Origin: CAG-411 sp963643465
GTDB lineage: Bacteria; Bacillota; Clostridia; Lachnospirales; Lachnospiraceae
NCBI GenBank assembly: GCA_963643465.1
Contig: CAVIJT010000001.1
Span: forward strand, 415,877-479,876
Reading direction: 5' to 3'
DNA: 64,000 nucleotides
The position numbers and the translations under genes are program-made. Shown here piece by piece: positions 1 to 8,233 of this stretch. A model generated the notes under the pieces. The model made no database searches, was not told where the DNA came from, and saw only the letters and a list, made by a program, of their open reading frames with translations. The first letter of the stretch is position 1. Each line of letters opens with the position of its first letter.

Positions 1-1
1 C

Positions 2-127
2 TCACTCCTTTACGCTTTTTAACAATTTCATTTTCTTACTGCTCTGTACAATCATATAAATTGCCATTGCAACAACGACAATAGATACGACACCGCCTGT
101 TTCCCCAAGCATAATCCTTAGACTTTT
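2..127 (-). pseudogene. 3' fragment of a paralogue of the membrane protein gene at 8642-9526
   Basis: The minus strand carries 41 open codons ending in TGA at 2-4, with an in-frame TAA directly upstream and no credible start. By eye about 26 of 40 residues match the C-terminal end of the eight-helix membrane protein at 8642-9526, including the last membrane helix (VVAMAIYMIVQ) and the basic tail (SKKMKLLK). It therefore looks like the surviving 3' end of a second copy of that gene, placed directly after cardiolipin synthase. The gene downstream lies outside the window, so I cannot tell whether the companion two-helix protein is also duplicated there. Confidence 0.6.
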
Positions 128-157
128 TTACATCTCCTTTTTATTATTTTCTGCGCT

Positions 158-1723
158 TTATAACATAGGTGCTACTATCCTTACTACTGCACAAATAAAC
201 CTCTGTAATAAATTTGTTTTAAGCATTTCAGGTGTAACTTCAATACATTTTTCCAAAGTATTCTCAATATCTGCTTTCAAGGATTTATTCGCTTCACATT
301 TATACATCCATACACCATTTTCAAAATGATGAACAAGACTTCTGTAATCCAGATTTATAGTTCCTATCATTGCATAATCATCGTCTACCAAATAACTCTT
401 AGCATGGATAAATCCCGGCTCATATTCGTAAATTTTCACCCCAGCACTCATCAAACGATGATAAAAACTTCTGGTCATGGCAAATATCAGCTTTTTATCT
501 GGAATATGAGGAACAATAATCCTCACATCTACGCCTCTTAGAGCTACATTTTCAAGGTCTGTGCAAAGGTCGTTATCTATAATCAGGTAAGGTGAAGTCA
601 TCCATGCGTACCCAGTAGCACCAGAGAGCATATTTTGAATAACACTCTTACCAACTCTGCGCTCATAAATCGGATGCGGCCCGTCACCAAATGGGATAAT
701 ATAGCCTTGCTCTGTGGTATCTGATTGTACTGGATATAACTCATTTCCTGTAACCAACACTTCCTTTTCATTGATACCATAATCAACAAGAAATAGCTTT
801 GTCAGTTCCCATACTGCTTCACCTTCTAAGCGAACACCTGTGTCCTTCCAATGCCCGAACTTCTCCACCTCATTGATATATTCATCCGCAATATTCACAC
901 CCCCTGTATAGCCAACCCTACCATCAATGACAAGTATTTTTCGGTGGTTACGATTATTAAACTCACTATCCGCATTACCTCTTAATCTCGAAAAAGGAAT
1001 TGCTTCAATTCCACATTTTCTAAGCATCCTATGGTAATCTCCATGCAGCGTCATCATACAACCGATATCATCATATAACACTTTGACCTCAACACCTTCC
1101 GCTGCCTTTCGTTTCAGAATATCCAATATAGAATTCCAAAACTTTCCTTCTTCAATAATGAAATATTCCATGTAGATAAACTTCTCAGCAGTTTCCAGAT
1201 CAATCAACATACTCCAGTACATATCCTCACCCAGTGGAAAATATTTTTGCTTCGTATTTGTAAATAAATGTGTTTCTGCAATATCACATAGCATTTTCGC
1301 CTGTGCCGCTGCAACTGGATTATTTTCCTTTAATTCTTTGAACAATTTGCTGTCATCTTTTTTATAAGTATGCTTTTTCAAATCAGCCAAACGCCTAATA
1401 AATTTTTTTTGAAGTGTTCTGGAGTAAAACATAAAATACAACATAAATCCGGCAATTGGTACAACCAAAAGAAACAGTAACCACGGTACTTTATAGTCAG
1501 GATTATCATCTGATGCAATGACCTTTATAACACAGAAAATTTCCGTTGCCCATGCAGCAAGATAAAAATATGGAACATAATAGCACAGCGCCAGAACAAT
1601 GCCAATAACCGCCAGAACCTCAAACAATGTAATTAAAACAGCAATAATATATCTCACAGGAATATAGTTGATTTCTTTCTGTACTTTTTCCTTATTCACA
1701 TTATAAGTAATTGTCTTTTTCAT
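158..1723 (-). CDS. cls: Cardiolipin synthase (phospholipase D family)
   Basis: This 521-residue membrane enzyme should condense two phosphatidylglycerol molecules to cardiolipin and glycerol. Hydrophobic segments fill roughly residues 25-100, as in the PLDc_N domain. Two HKD motifs follow: NHRKILVIDG with the downstream GGVN, and IHAKSYLVDDDYAMIGTIN near residue 440. Length is typical for the family. The ATG has a GGGAGG ribosome site close by. The gene follows a small helical-repeat protein gene (1815-2027) with only a hairpin region between them and no T-run, so read-through is likely. An RR-box-like repeat lies ahead of that first gene, which suggests induction of cardiolipin synthesis by the local two-component system (inference). 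Confidence 0.93.
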   Translation of the reverse strand: MKKTITYNVNKEKVQKEINYIPVRYIIAVLITLFEVLAVIGIVLALCYYVPYFYLAAWATEIFCVIKVIASDDNPDYKVPWLLFLLVVPIAGFMLYFMFYSRTLQKKFIRRLADLKKHTYKKDDSKLFKELKENNPVAAAQAKMLCDIAETHLFTNTKQKYFPLGEDMYWSMLIDLETAEKFIYMEYFIIEEGKFWNSILDILKRKAAEGVEVKVLYDDIGCMMTLHGDYHRMLRKCGIEAIPFSRLRGNADSEFNNRNHRKILVIDGRVGYTGGVNIADEYINEVEKFGHWKDTGVRLEGEAVWELTKLFLVDYGINEKEVLVTGNELYPVQSDTTEQGYIIPFGDGPHPIYERRVGKSVIQNMLSGATGYAWMTSPYLIIDNDLCTDLENVALRGVDVRIIVPHIPDKKLIFAMTRSFYHRLMSAGVKIYEYEPGFIHAKSYLVDDDYAMIGTINLDYRSLVHHFENGVWMYKCEANKSLKADIENTLEKCIEVTPEMLKTNLLQRFICAVVRIVAPML

Positions 1724-1745
1724 ATAAACCTCCCAAAACCAACTG

Positions 1746-1800
1746 TAGCGAGATGCTTTGGGGACACCTCGCCTATGTATAGAACTCTATTTATTACCTT
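1746..1800 (-). other. Hairpin region shared with the terminator at 11457-11512
   Basis: This sequence between the small gene and cls is nearly the same as 11457-11512. On the minus strand both form a stem GCGAGGTG/CATCTCGC (one G-T pair) preceded by GGTAATAAATAGAG and CATAGGC. Here the hairpin lacks the T-run that follows it at the other site, so it is probably a leaky or inactive terminator that allows transcription into cls. Confidence 0.6.
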
Positions 1801-1814
1801 GCTCCAACTGATTC

Positions 1815-2027
1815 TTATTTTCCAGAAAGTCTTTTCTTTGCATCATCAACAGACTCGCCCTCCTTGGCAAAAAGTTTTTCAACGCATTTATCAGTTACCT
1901 TTCCAAATCCTTCTACTACACCACTTTCCATTTTCTTATAGCCATCGACTACACCATTTTCGATTTTCTTATAACCATCCACTACTGCTTCTGCAATTTT
2001 CTCATTTACTTCTACAAATTTTGACAT
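1815..2027 (-). CDS. Small amphipathic repeat protein, function unknown
   Basis: I chose the ATG at 2027 (70 residues, beginning MSKFVEV) because an AAGGGAG site lies at the right distance; a longer in-frame start at 2051 has none. The protein contains three near-identical 11-residue units: VVDGYKKIENG, VVDGYKKMESG and VVEGFGKVTDK. Eleven-residue periodicity is typical of amphipathic helices that lie on membranes, as in apolipoproteins and LEA proteins, but I do not recognise the family. It is the first gene of a likely cls operon and its promoter carries the shared RR-box-like repeat, so a role at the membrane under envelope stress is plausible but unproven. Confidence 0.7.
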   Translation of the reverse strand: MSKFVEVNEKIAEAVVDGYKKIENGVVDGYKKMESGVVEGFGKVTDKCVEKLFAKEGESVDDAKKRLSGK

Positions 2028-2076
2028 ATCAATGTTCTCCCTTTCTTTCATTTAGATTTCTTTAATTTATGTACTC

Positions 2077-2131
2077 ATTATAACCAGCGATTGTTAATGA
2101 GTTTTTTGAGAAATGTTTCTATTTTGTTAAA
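2077..2131 (-). promoter_or_regulatory. Promoter with response-regulator-type direct repeat, upstream of the small gene and cls
   Basis: On the minus strand the pattern TTTAACA-N4-AGAAACATTT (2111-2131) gives two half-sites, TTAACA and GAAACA, spaced 11 bp. A TATAAT -10 lies at 2077-2082, exactly 28 nt downstream of the repeat. There is no good -35, as expected of an activated promoter. The same repeat with the same 28-nt spacing occurs at 12170-12224. Confidence 0.6.
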
Positions 2132-2199
2132 CTCCACTTTTATAAAAAACACATTGACTGAAAAACCACTGGCATAGATTATCTATTTAGTTCCATATA

Positions 2200-2916
2200 T
2201 CACACTAAAGCCATTTCAGACACATTTTTTTCAATTCTCGAATGTACTAACCTTGCAAGTTCTACTGTATTTAGACCTTTATACTCTTCATAATAAATAG
2301 GCTCTAAATAATGAAGTTGTACTGTTACCTTTTTACTTCCTTTCTGATCCAGCACTTTAAAACTATCAATAAATGCAATTGGTAAAATTGGACATTTCGC
2401 TTTTGTTGCACATCTGAAACTGCCTCCATGAAAATCTAACATTTGATTTCCTTTTTTACTCCTTGTTCCCTCTGGAAAAATCAAATAGTTACGCCCTTTT
2501 TCAATTTCCTTTGTAACAATCTGTATCACTTGCATAGATTGCCTAATATCCTCTCGATCCATAGGATATGATTTCGTGCAATCCACCATCTGTTTTAACA
2601 CTGGAAGCTTGTACAATTCCTTTTTCAACACCGCCGCCCACGGTCTGTCACAGGTTGCTGCTAACGCAACAATATCAAACAAGCCCTGATGATTGGCATA
2701 AATTAAAAATCCATCCTCCTTCGGTATATTTTCCTTTCCATATACCTGTAAATCAATATTTCCGGATTTTACAGCCAATTTCATTATGTATTGAATATGC
2801 TCGTATTTGACTTTCTCTTCATATTGTTCTGTATGCTTTGCATAATGACATAATTTCCCATATACTGTTGGTACTCTCCAAAAGTTTCTAAGCACCATTA
2901 CTAGTAATCTGTTCAT
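2200..2916 (-). CDS. plsC: 1-acyl-sn-glycerol-3-phosphate acyltransferase (PlsC family)
   Basis: The 238-residue protein should acylate lysophosphatidic acid to phosphatidic acid at the inner face of the membrane, one step before CDP-diacylglycerol and cardiolipin precursors. It has the acyltransferase motifs in order: NHQGLFDIVAL (NHxxxxD, catalytic His and Asp), a middle basic block, and FPEGTRS (glycerol-phosphate binding). Length fits the bacterial family. It lies upstream of the small gene/cls unit on the same strand but has its own intergenic region. An exact substrate, including whether a thioester or acyl-phosphate donor is used, cannot be read from the sequence. Confidence 0.88.
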   Translation of the reverse strand: MNRLLVMVLRNFWRVPTVYGKLCHYAKHTEQYEEKVKYEHIQYIMKLAVKSGNIDLQVYGKENIPKEDGFLIYANHQGLFDIVALAATCDRPWAAVLKKELYKLPVLKQMVDCTKSYPMDREDIRQSMQVIQIVTKEIEKGRNYLIFPEGTRSKKGNQMLDFHGGSFRCATKAKCPILPIAFIDSFKVLDQKGSKKVTVQLHYLEPIYYEEYKGLNTVELARLVHSRIEKNVSEMALV

Positions 2917-3012
2917 TATAATCCTCCTCTGTGCTAAATAAAACCTAGTTCAACTATTTTGAAAAAATAAGAGAAGCAACTGTCTAATTACTCCTCTCCT
3001 TGCCTCACATAA

Positions 3013-3360
3013 TTATTCCTCTTTCATACTCGCACCACATACGCCACAATACTTCATATCAATGGATGTTTTTGCACCACACTTTTGACACAATACGGAT
3101 GTTCTTTTTTTCTTGTTTTCTAATGTTGAAATCATCTCTTTTGCTTCTTTGATAGCAGAATATCTTTCCATTATTTCCGGACACATTTCATCCCCAGCTT
3201 CTAATCTGACTAAGGTAAGATTTCCAATTTCTCTTGTTAATACCTTAATCTTCTTCTGCTGTTCTGCAATCTTTCCATCCACCTTACAATTATCAACGCT
3301 ATTTCTCATGTTTTTCGCAAACTTTGCCATTCCGGCATTTACTTTTCCTGTAAATTTCAT
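3013..3360 (-). CDS. Zinc-ribbon protein, function unknown
   Basis: This is a 115-residue protein. Residues 1-85 are charged and helical with a likely coiled coil. The C-terminus (about 90-112) has CQKCG and CGVCG, one zinc ribbon of the kind common in Lachnospiraceae membrane or regulatory proteins. There is no signal peptide or membrane segment. The start is supported by GGAGG a few bases upstream. It precedes plsC on the same strand with a 96-nt gap, so it may be co-transcribed. No function can be assigned. Confidence 0.7.
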   Translation of the reverse strand: MKFTGKVNAGMAKFAKNMRNSVDNCKVDGKIAEQQKKIKVLTREIGNLTLVRLEAGDEMCPEIMERYSAIKEAKEMISTLENKKKRTSVLCQKCGAKTSIDMKYCGVCGASMKEE

Positions 3361-3511
3361 TTCTGTTACCTCCTTAAATTTGATAACTCAACTTTACTAC
3401 TGTTTTATTTTTGAAATACTAAAATATTGTTTAAGAAATATTAATTTACTACTTAAACGACATTCCCTCCAGGAATGCCGTAAAACACTCATAGCAAGCT
3501 GACAAATCTAA

Positions 3512-3539
3512 TTGTAAAAATAAAGATATTTGATATAAT
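3512..3539 (+). promoter_or_regulatory. Promoter of the racemase gene
   Basis: TTGTAA (3512-3517), a 16-bp spacer and TATAAT (3534-3539) form a good housekeeping promoter, followed by TTTTTGGAGGATATACACT and the ATG at 3578. Confidence 0.65.
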
Positions 3540-3577
3540 AGACCTAAACAAATTTGAATTTTTGGAGGATATACACT

Positions 3578-4273
3578 ATGAAAAAATTGGGGTTAGTTGG
3601 TGGTATGGGACCAGAGTCTACAATTCCATATTATCACGATATTGTATATGGTGTTCAAGAAGCACTGGGAAAATCCATATTCCCTGAATTGTCAATTGAA
3701 AGCGTAAATGTTTTTAATGTATTAAAATTATGTGATGAAAAGAAATTTGATGAATTAACAGAATATCTAATGAATGCGATCAACAATTTGGCTAAAAGTG
3801 GGGCTGAGTTTGCGGCATTGTCAGCAAATACACCACATATTGTATTTGACAGATTGAAAGAACAATCACCTATTCCATTAATTAGCATTGTAGAAGCAAC
3901 TTGTGAAGAGGCTAAACATAGAGAGTTAAAGAAAATTGGTTTATTAGGTACAATTTTTACTATGACAGGAGAATTCTTTCAAACCCCATTTGTAAAAAAT
4001 GGGATTCAAGTTGTTATTCCATCAGAAAGTGAAATTAAGATGATAAATGAAAAAATTTCTACGGAGTTAGAGTTGGGAGTTGTAAAAGAAGAAACATTAT
4101 TATTTTTTCAAAATCTAATAAATCGTATGAAAAATGAAGATGGTATAGAAGCAATTGTGTTAGGTTGTACAGAACTTCCGCTTTTGTTAAATGATGAAGT
4201 AAGTTCCGTTCCTTGTTTAGATACCATGCAGATACATATTAATTCTATTGTAAAGACTATTTTAGATTGCTAA
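3578..4273 (+). CDS. Aspartate/glutamate racemase family protein (YgeA-like)
   Basis: The 231-residue protein starts MKKLGLVGGMGPEST; GGAGG nine bases upstream favours this ATG over a TTG at 3554. Members interconvert L- and D-amino acids without a cofactor by two-base chemistry. The second catalytic motif, VLGCTELPLL, has its Cys. The first motif reads SANTPH, with Ala-Asn-Thr where classic members have Cys-Asn-Thr. The YgeA branch of the family is known for a Thr/Cys pair with broad specificity, so activity is plausible. It has its own promoter and a convergent neighbour that overlaps its 3' end by 17 bp. Substrate is unknown. Confidence 0.85.
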   Translation: MKKLGLVGGMGPESTIPYYHDIVYGVQEALGKSIFPELSIESVNVFNVLKLCDEKKFDELTEYLMNAINNLAKSGAEFAALSANTPHIVFDRLKEQSPIPLISIVEATCEEAKHRELKKIGLLGTIFTMTGEFFQTPFVKNGIQVVIPSESEIKMINEKISTELELGVVKEETLLFFQNLINRMKNEDGIEAIVLGCTELPLLLNDEVSSVPCLDTMQIHINSIVKTILDC

Positions 4274-4421
4274 ATTCCAGCTTATAAACCTCTGAAAACT
4301 CGATAACTAATGCGTCAAGTTTTCTCATAATCGCCTTATTTCGGGTATAAAATATCGCTGACTGCTCCCCTGCATTAAAATTAATTATTGTTTCCTGCTC
4401 ATACTTGGATACACTGCCCAT
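4257..4421 (-). pseudogene. Truncated mobile-element-associated protein
   Basis: An AGGAG site precedes an ATG at 4421 that opens 54 codons beginning MGSVSKYEQETI. This resembles the N-terminal part of a small protein often found in Firmicute conjugative elements (a YEQET.I, then YT.N..L.RKLD pattern). That identification is from memory of the family and is not verified. The full protein is normally longer, and here it stops inside the 3' end of the racemase gene, so it looks truncated. It may mark a former element insertion. Confidence 0.45.
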
Positions 4422-4470
4422 TAAATCACTCCTTTTTCCTATGCTCGTACTTTTGACGGACAAATAATAA

Positions 4471-4487
4471 GCCTGCCGAAGGCAGGC
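4471..4487 (-). terminator. Terminator-like hairpin after the lipoprotein gene
   Basis: GCCTGCC-gaa-GGCAGGC is a perfect 7-bp stem. On the minus strand it is followed by TTATTATTTG, a modest T-rich tail, 26 bases after the stop of the lipoprotein gene at 4513. Confidence 0.55.
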
Positions 4488-4512
4488 GGATGAGATGGAT
4501 AGGATAGAGATA

Positions 4513-5439
4513 TCAAACCGCCCCATCCATACTCTCTGCCAGCAGCAAAAACCAGCCTAAGACTTTCTTTTCAGCAATTTCTGTCTCATACAAATCCTTC
4601 CAGCAAACAGATGAATCCAGTGCTCTCTTCCCGTTCAGGAAGGTCTGAGCGGCTTTCTCCCATACTTCCTTCCCAACGGAAGTATCCCCGTCAGAAAGAT
4701 AGTAGGTATAAATTTCCTCCTCATTCTCGCTATATTCCAGCACATAGGAACGAATTGGCACGCTTACCACTTCTCCGTTTTCCAAATAATAGTACCCCTC
4801 TGTGCAAGAGGCTGACTGCAGTCCCGCTTTTTCATAGTCAGAAGACATATATAGAATTCTACCATGCTCATCCTGATAAGCATTTGCCCATGCCTCAGAG
4901 GATGGTGTCTGTTCAATCTCAAAAGCCAGCCCCTCCAATGCGGCTTCCTGTCCAAGTTCAAACACCTGTCCCTTCTCTACATCCGCATGATAGAAGGCAT
5001 TGCAGGCATAGAGACCTGTGCCCTGTACCAAAGCACACATAAGCTCCAATTGTCCGTCTTTGTCCAAATCATAAACGGCAATCCCCAGTGTTCCTCCTGC
5101 CATTGCTCCCTCCTCCGGAAGCCAACTGGCATAATTTTCTGCAAAGACGCGTAGCTGCTGGGCATTTTCCTCTCCCAGACGGGAATACACCTCCATGTAT
5201 GCTTCATCGGAAATATCCATACTGTCCTCAAAATTTTCACCGTAAATGGTGGTTTCACTGTTGTCTGCCCCTGCCGACTCATCCATAACCGCCTCAGAAG
5301 TGGACGTTTCCGTTGTTTCTGCTGTGTTATCATTCTGTGTTTCTACTACTCTGCTACCACACCCCCAAAGAACGGTAGTACAGAAAGCACAGAGCAGTAA
5401 TGTGCGGATACTTTTCTTTTTTTGTCTGTCAATTATCAT
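4513..5439 (-). CDS. Lipoprotein with EF-hand-like calcium loop
   Basis: I start at the ATG at 5439 (308 residues), preceded by AAAGGGG; a GTG at 5460 is less likely. The N-terminus is a lipoprotein signal: basic KKK, a hydrophobic stretch, and the lipobox LWGC. An acidic Thr/Ser-rich linker follows. The mature part contains YDLDKDGQLEL, a DxDxDG loop like those of EF-hand or dockerin repeats, in the context usual for Lachnospiraceae surface lipoproteins. It sits 24 bases after the aldo/keto reductase stop, so they probably form one transcript, though a functional link is unclear. Function unknown. Confidence 0.75.
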   Translation of the reverse strand: MIIDRQKKKSIRTLLLCAFCTTVLWGCGSRVVETQNDNTAETTETSTSEAVMDESAGADNSETTIYGENFEDSMDISDEAYMEVYSRLGEENAQQLRVFAENYASWLPEEGAMAGGTLGIAVYDLDKDGQLELMCALVQGTGLYACNAFYHADVEKGQVFELGQEAALEGLAFEIEQTPSSEAWANAYQDEHGRILYMSSDYEKAGLQSASCTEGYYYLENGEVVSVPIRSYVLEYSENEEEIYTYYLSDGDTSVGKEVWEKAAQTFLNGKRALDSSVCWKDLYETEIAEKKVLGWFLLLAESMDGAV

Positions 5440-5463
5440 TTTAACACTATCCCCTTTCACCCC

Positions 5464-6351
5464 TTACCAGTTTTTCTTTTCTTTGGAGCTATCGTGTTGT
5501 TTCTTACGTTCTTCTACCATTTTCCCAAACCATTCCACCATATTAGGGTCATAGTGTGAGAAAAATGCACTCTGCTTTTTATCAAGAGCTGCAATTTTTT
5601 CCATATCTTCTTTTGATAATTCAAAATCAAATACATTAAAGTTTTCTACCATTCTGTCATAGTGTACAGACTTAGGGATAATAACAATATCTCTTTGCAA
5701 ATGCCATCTTAAAATAACTTGGGCTACTGTCTTACCATACTTCGCACCAATTTCAGACATAATAGGGTCTTTAAACATATCACCGCGACCTTCCCCAAAC
5801 GGTGCCCATGCTTCCATCTGAATACCGTATTTGTTATGCCAGTTCTTAGACTCCTCCTGTTGATGATATGGATGAATTTCCACCTGATTTATCATCGGTT
5901 TAATACGAGCAAACATCGCAATATCAATCATTCTATCCGGATAGAAATTTGAGATACCGATTGCTCTAATCTTACCTGCTTCATAATATTCTTCCAATGC
6001 TCTCCAAGCACCATAATAATCTGCAAATGGCTGATGAAGCAAAAGTAACTCCAGATAGTCCGTCTGCAATTTTCTCATTGACTCATCTATGGATGCCTTA
6101 CATTCCTCATAACCATAATGTTCAATCCACACCTTTGTTGTAAGGAAGATTTCTTCTCTTGGAACTCCACTCTTCTTAATAGCAGAACCAACTTCCTCTT
6201 CATTAAAGTAAGATTGTGCTGTATCAATCAAACGATACCCTGCCTTTAATGCGTCTAATACACATCTTTCACATTCTTCCTTTGTTACCTGATACACCCC
6301 ATATCCGAGCTGTGGCATCTTCACACCATTACTTAAAGTAATATAATCCAT
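5464..6351 (-). CDS. Aldo/keto reductase (2,5-diketogluconate reductase type)
   Basis: This 295-residue NADPH-dependent oxidoreductase has the catalytic tetrad of AKR5-like enzymes: Asp and Tyr in RLIDTAQSYFNEEEVG, Lys in LTTKVW, and His in LLLHQPFADYYGAW. IGISNF and the nucleotide-binding IPKS motif near the C-terminus are also present. Substrate cannot be assigned; members reduce small aldehydes and ketones. It is divergent from a MerR-family regulator at 6448, with a long-spacer promoter between them, so it is most likely the regulated target. Confidence 0.92.
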   Translation of the reverse strand: MDYITLSNGVKMPQLGYGVYQVTKEECERCVLDALKAGYRLIDTAQSYFNEEEVGSAIKKSGVPREEIFLTTKVWIEHYGYEECKASIDESMRKLQTDYLELLLLHQPFADYYGAWRALEEYYEAGKIRAIGISNFYPDRMIDIAMFARIKPMINQVEIHPYHQQEESKNWHNKYGIQMEAWAPFGEGRGDMFKDPIMSEIGAKYGKTVAQVILRWHLQRDIVIIPKSVHYDRMVENFNVFDFELSKEDMEKIAALDKKQSAFFSHYDPNMVEWFGKMVEERKKQHDSSKEKKNW

Positions 6352-6393
6352 TGTATAACCTCCTTGAAATTAAGCTATGCTTATGATATTTTT

Positions 6394-6424
6394 ATTGTAT
6401 CAAGCAGTAGTAACTACCGGTCAA
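6394..6424 (-). promoter_or_regulatory. MerR-type long-spacer promoter for the aldo/keto reductase
   Basis: On the minus strand a TTGACC -35 (6419-6424) and TACAAT -10 (6394-6399) are separated by 19 bp. The spacer contains the palindrome GTAGT-A-ACTAC (6407-6417). A 19-bp spacer holding a dyad is the classical target of MerR activators, which untwist the DNA to align the two hexamers. Confidence 0.75.
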
Positions 6425-6447
6425 GCACTTTTTAAGGAGATTTTGAA

Positions 6448-6846
6448 ATGTACACGATGAAACAAACCTGTGAGAAAACTAATTTACCATATGAGACCTT
6501 AAAATTCTATTGTAATCAAGGCTTAGTCCCAAATGTGAAGCGAGATTCCAATAACCGCAGAATCTTTGATGAACGAGATGTTGCATGGATTCAGAGTCTT
6601 AGTTGCTTGAAAAATTGTGGTATGAGCATCTCTGAAATGAAAAAATATATTGAACTTTGCCTTGCAGGCGAAGCCACAATTCCTGAACGAAAACTCATTC
6701 TAGATGCAAAACGCCAAACTCTTGTTGCACAATTACAACAAGTACAGGACTGCATTGACTATATCGACTGGAAACAAGGTTTTTATGATGATGTATTATC
6801 TGGAAAAACCAAGTATTATAGCAATCTGATAAATACAGAGAAATAA
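6448..6846 (+). CDS. MerR family transcriptional regulator
   Basis: The 132-residue protein has the MerR winged-helix domain at its N-terminus: MKQTCEKTNLPYETLKFYCNQGL, then the RRIFDERDVAWI wing and second helix. A dimerisation coiled coil follows (about 75-115). There are no Cys pairs typical of metal sensors. It is transcribed away from the aldo/keto reductase, a common MerR/AKR arrangement; effectors are usually aldehydes or organic electrophiles. AAGGAG lies just upstream of the ATG. Confidence 0.9.
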   Translation: MYTMKQTCEKTNLPYETLKFYCNQGLVPNVKRDSNNRRIFDERDVAWIQSLSCLKNCGMSISEMKKYIELCLAGEATIPERKLILDAKRQTLVAQLQQVQDCIDYIDWKQGFYDDVLSGKTKYYSNLINTEK

Positions 6847-6933
6847 ATGATATCTGGAATTTTGCACTTTACAGATTCCAAAGTAGTGCTATAATAAATA
6901 CGTTTTGTATAGAATCATAGAAAAGGTGATATT

Positions 6934-7173
6934 ATGGATAAAGAACTAAAACAAGAAATTTTACTGCATTATACAATGTCATTTATCGGCGGCATTTTTG
7001 CTATATATGCCCTTCTCGGCTTTCATCTGAAAGTGTACCTGCCAAAAAAGTGGAGTTTTTCTGTTTTCACCGACATAACATTTCATTTTCTCTCCCTTTG
7101 CAAATTCAAATTTGCTCTCATTCCATTATCCCTATCATTAGGGTACATCAATACCCTTTACCAAAATCAATAA
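6934..7173 (+). pseudogene. 5' fragment of a DUF1275 (YoaK-like) membrane protein gene
   Basis: A good ribosome site (AAAAGGTGAT) and ATG open an ORF whose first ~30 residues, with LLHYTMSFIGGIFAIYALLGF, look like the first membrane helix of DUF1275/YoaK proteins, which normally exceed 200 residues. The rest does not follow the family, and the ORF runs into the convergent dehydrogenase gene. I read it as a truncated gene. Family assignment is by pattern only. Confidence 0.4.
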
Positions 7174-8113
7174 CATTCTTTTTAGGCTCATTATTTATAT
7201 CTCGCTTCATATTTTCGCAAAATATATCTAAAATCCTCTTTCTTGTAAACTTATTTTCTCCCCAACTTATTCCTGAGATATGCGGAGTTAATAATACATT
7301 TTCCATATATCTAAGAGGATGTTTTTCAGGTAAAGGTTCAGGCTCTGTAACATCAAGAACTGCACCTCTGAGTAATCCTTTCTGCAGAGCATTTGTTAAT
7401 TCATCCGTATTCACAACAAATCCACGTCCAACATTTACGAGTATGGCACTTTCCTTCATCTTTTTTATTCGTTCTGCATCAAACATTCCCGCCGTTTCTG
7501 CTGTACCCGGAAGCGCAATAATAACCACATCAGCATCTTGCAATTGCGTATCAACACTGTCTATTGTATATATTTCATCAAAAGGCAAATCCTCATTGCT
7601 AGGAGTACGACAGATTCCAACAGTATAAGCCCCAAAACAGCTAAGCTTTTTTGCAGTTTCCTGTCCAATATTTCCTGTTCCTAAAATAAGTACCCTTTTT
7701 CCCTCTAAAGTATCATCACCTTCCATTTTGTACCAACCGCCACTTTTCATTTGCGCACGATATGAGAACAGATTTTTATATAATGCAAGAATTCCAGAAA
7801 CAATGTATTCAGAAATAACACATCCATAAGCACCTGACGCACTGGTAAGAATAATATTAGCTGGAAAATCCGGAACAGAAGTGTATTTATTGGCACCTGC
7901 CCAAGTCATTTGAATCCATCTAAGATTTTTCATAAAACGAATCGTACTGAGCTCAGGCTCACCAAATACAATTTCTATATTCGCACAATCCTCGCTTTTA
8001 AGAAGTTCCTTCTCATTGTCAAAAAACAAAACCCTATCCTCTTTTTCAACTGATGATAAAATAAGTTTTTTCTCACATTCCAAACATTTTTTGATTATAG
8101 CAATATTTCGCAT
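7148..8113 (-). CDS. D-isomer-specific 2-hydroxyacid dehydrogenase
   Basis: The protein (about 321 residues) begins at one of two adjacent ATGs; the one at 8113 has better spacing to AAAGGGG. It has the NAD-binding motif GTGNIGQETAKKL, NVGRGFVV, and the catalytic end TPHISGISWGEN with His in place; the Glu and Arg of the catalytic triad are expected at VTEPEP and NVGRG. Members reduce 2-keto acids with NADH. The substrate (lactate, hydroxyisocaproate, glyoxylate and others) cannot be read. It is single, with its 3' end overlapping the DUF1275 remnant on the other strand. Confidence 0.88.
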   Translation of the reverse strand: MRNIAIIKKCLECEKKLILSSVEKEDRVLFFDNEKELLKSEDCANIEIVFGEPELSTIRFMKNLRWIQMTWAGANKYTSVPDFPANIILTSASGAYGCVISEYIVSGILALYKNLFSYRAQMKSGGWYKMEGDDTLEGKRVLILGTGNIGQETAKKLSCFGAYTVGICRTPSNEDLPFDEIYTIDSVDTQLQDADVVIIALPGTAETAGMFDAERIKKMKESAILVNVGRGFVVNTDELTNALQKGLLRGAVLDVTEPEPLPEKHPLRYMENVLLTPHISGISWGENKFTRKRILDIFCENMKRDINNEPKKNVIDFGKGY

Positions 8114-8233
8114 CATTTTCCCCTTTCTATTCTCTACTTTGTTTATATATAACAACGGCAAAACAACTGGCTATAATAAACATTATCCCCCTCGAACGCT
8201 CTCTGCAATCAATAATTCTCTGCCATTATTTTT

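Noticed and set aside
1775..2065. Plus-strand ORF opposite the small repeat gene
   Set aside because: It is Leu/His/Phe-rich and complementary to a well-supported minus-strand gene with a clear ribosome site.
2101..2199. Riboswitch or small RNA upstream of the small gene/cls unit
   Set aside because: Only promoter-type motifs are visible; there is no long conserved structure or leader.
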